64,000 nucleotides of DNA from Rhizobium sp. BG4 (lineage in GTDB: Bacteria > Pseudomonadota > Alphaproteobacteria > Rhizobiales > Rhizobiaceae): positions 2,134,501 to 2,198,500 of the forward strand of contig NZ_CP044125.1 of the NCBI RefSeq assembly GCF_016864575.1, read 5' to 3'. Under the pieces are notes generated by a model. The model was not told the origin of the DNA and ran no database searches. It saw only the letters and a list, made by a program, of their open reading frames with translations. Below, in pieces: positions 63,827 through 64,000 of the stretch. Position numbers and translations under genes: made by a program. Each line of letters opens with the position of its first letter. Positions within the stretch are counted from its first letter, which is position 1.

Positions 63827-64000
63827 GGTCAGGAGAGCGCTGAGAGCTGCTTTGCTGAGGAGTGGTGCCCCATGCCGTTGTAAAACATCGCAATGTTTTC
63901 AACGGCCTACGCGCCCGCACCGCGTTTACATGCCCCTTTGAATTCATTGTCGAATTTGCACAACCGCCCGCACCTTTTGGGGGTCGCAAATTTAACGCCC

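Overview
The window is a high-GC, gene-dense stretch of chromosome from an alphaproteobacterium, most likely in the Rhizobiaceae (Rhizobium/Agrobacterium group). The evidence is the gene content and order: ALA synthase hemA, aerobic cobaltochelatase cobS-cobT beside bolA and a J-domain gene, argH-lptM-lysA followed by a DUF4175 gene, ftsE-ftsX, hpt beside a CpdR-like regulator, a DUF992 protein, and a CtrA-type box. There is no CRISPR array, transposase, prophage or rRNA operon. It is mostly housekeeping sequence with one small accessory islet.

Layout. 1-5.9 kb: 5' part of a TamA-like outer-membrane gene, a glycine-zipper lipoprotein, and a coxS-coxL-coxM molybdenum hydroxylase operon with a form II active-site loop. 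6-12.1 kb: hemA and dxr convergent on a shared terminator, then small envelope proteins, a methyltransferase, a run of three hairpins, and a DUF992 protein. 12.16-13.62 kb: an AT-richer two-gene PIN-nuclease cassette between tRNA-Arg(CCT) and a degenerate copy of the tRNA 3' end. 13.7-24.3 kb: an M20 amidohydrolase, dacF-like, a CobW-type GTPase, tusA (TTG start) and an L,D-transpeptidase-like lipoprotein, accA, xerD, and the overlapping aroK-aroB-CNNM operon. 24.4-29.6 kb: bolA, J-domain gene, cobS, cobT and an exported phytase-like esterase.

29.7-44.3 kb: a P-loop kinase, a queuosine-precursor transporter with a preQ1-I-like riboswitch on its start codon, rpmB, a frameshifted DUF3108 gene, a DMT exporter, gloB, hisC-tyrC, plsC, a YdcF-like gene, ftsE-ftsX, a frameshifted membrane gene, hpt and a CpdR-like receiver. 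44.3-54.3 kb: DUF4175-lysA-lptM-argH, divergent tlpA, then etfB-etfA-hbd behind a promoter with a palindromic operator. 54.3-64 kb: rhomboid, cob(I)alamin adenosyltransferase, HIG1-type and SDR genes, a frameshifted yihY, gluQRS and an AlkA-like glycosylase with overlapping divergent starts, HNH, dsbB, yqaA, a Kef-type antiporter with a cyclic-nucleotide-binding domain, and two small unknown genes.

Themes: cobalamin (cobS, cobT, adenosyltransferase, a CobW-family GTPase), queuosine (precursor importer, GluQRS), aromatic amino acids (aroK, aroB, hisC, tyrC), cell-wall and division functions (dacF, L,D-transpeptidase, ftsEX, lysA, dxr), and acyl-CoA oxidation (etfBA, hbd). Three genes each carry an apparent one-base deletion next to a G/C run. 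That pattern points to sequence error at least as much as to true pseudogenes. All functional calls come from reading motifs and comparing with remembered families; no database search was run.
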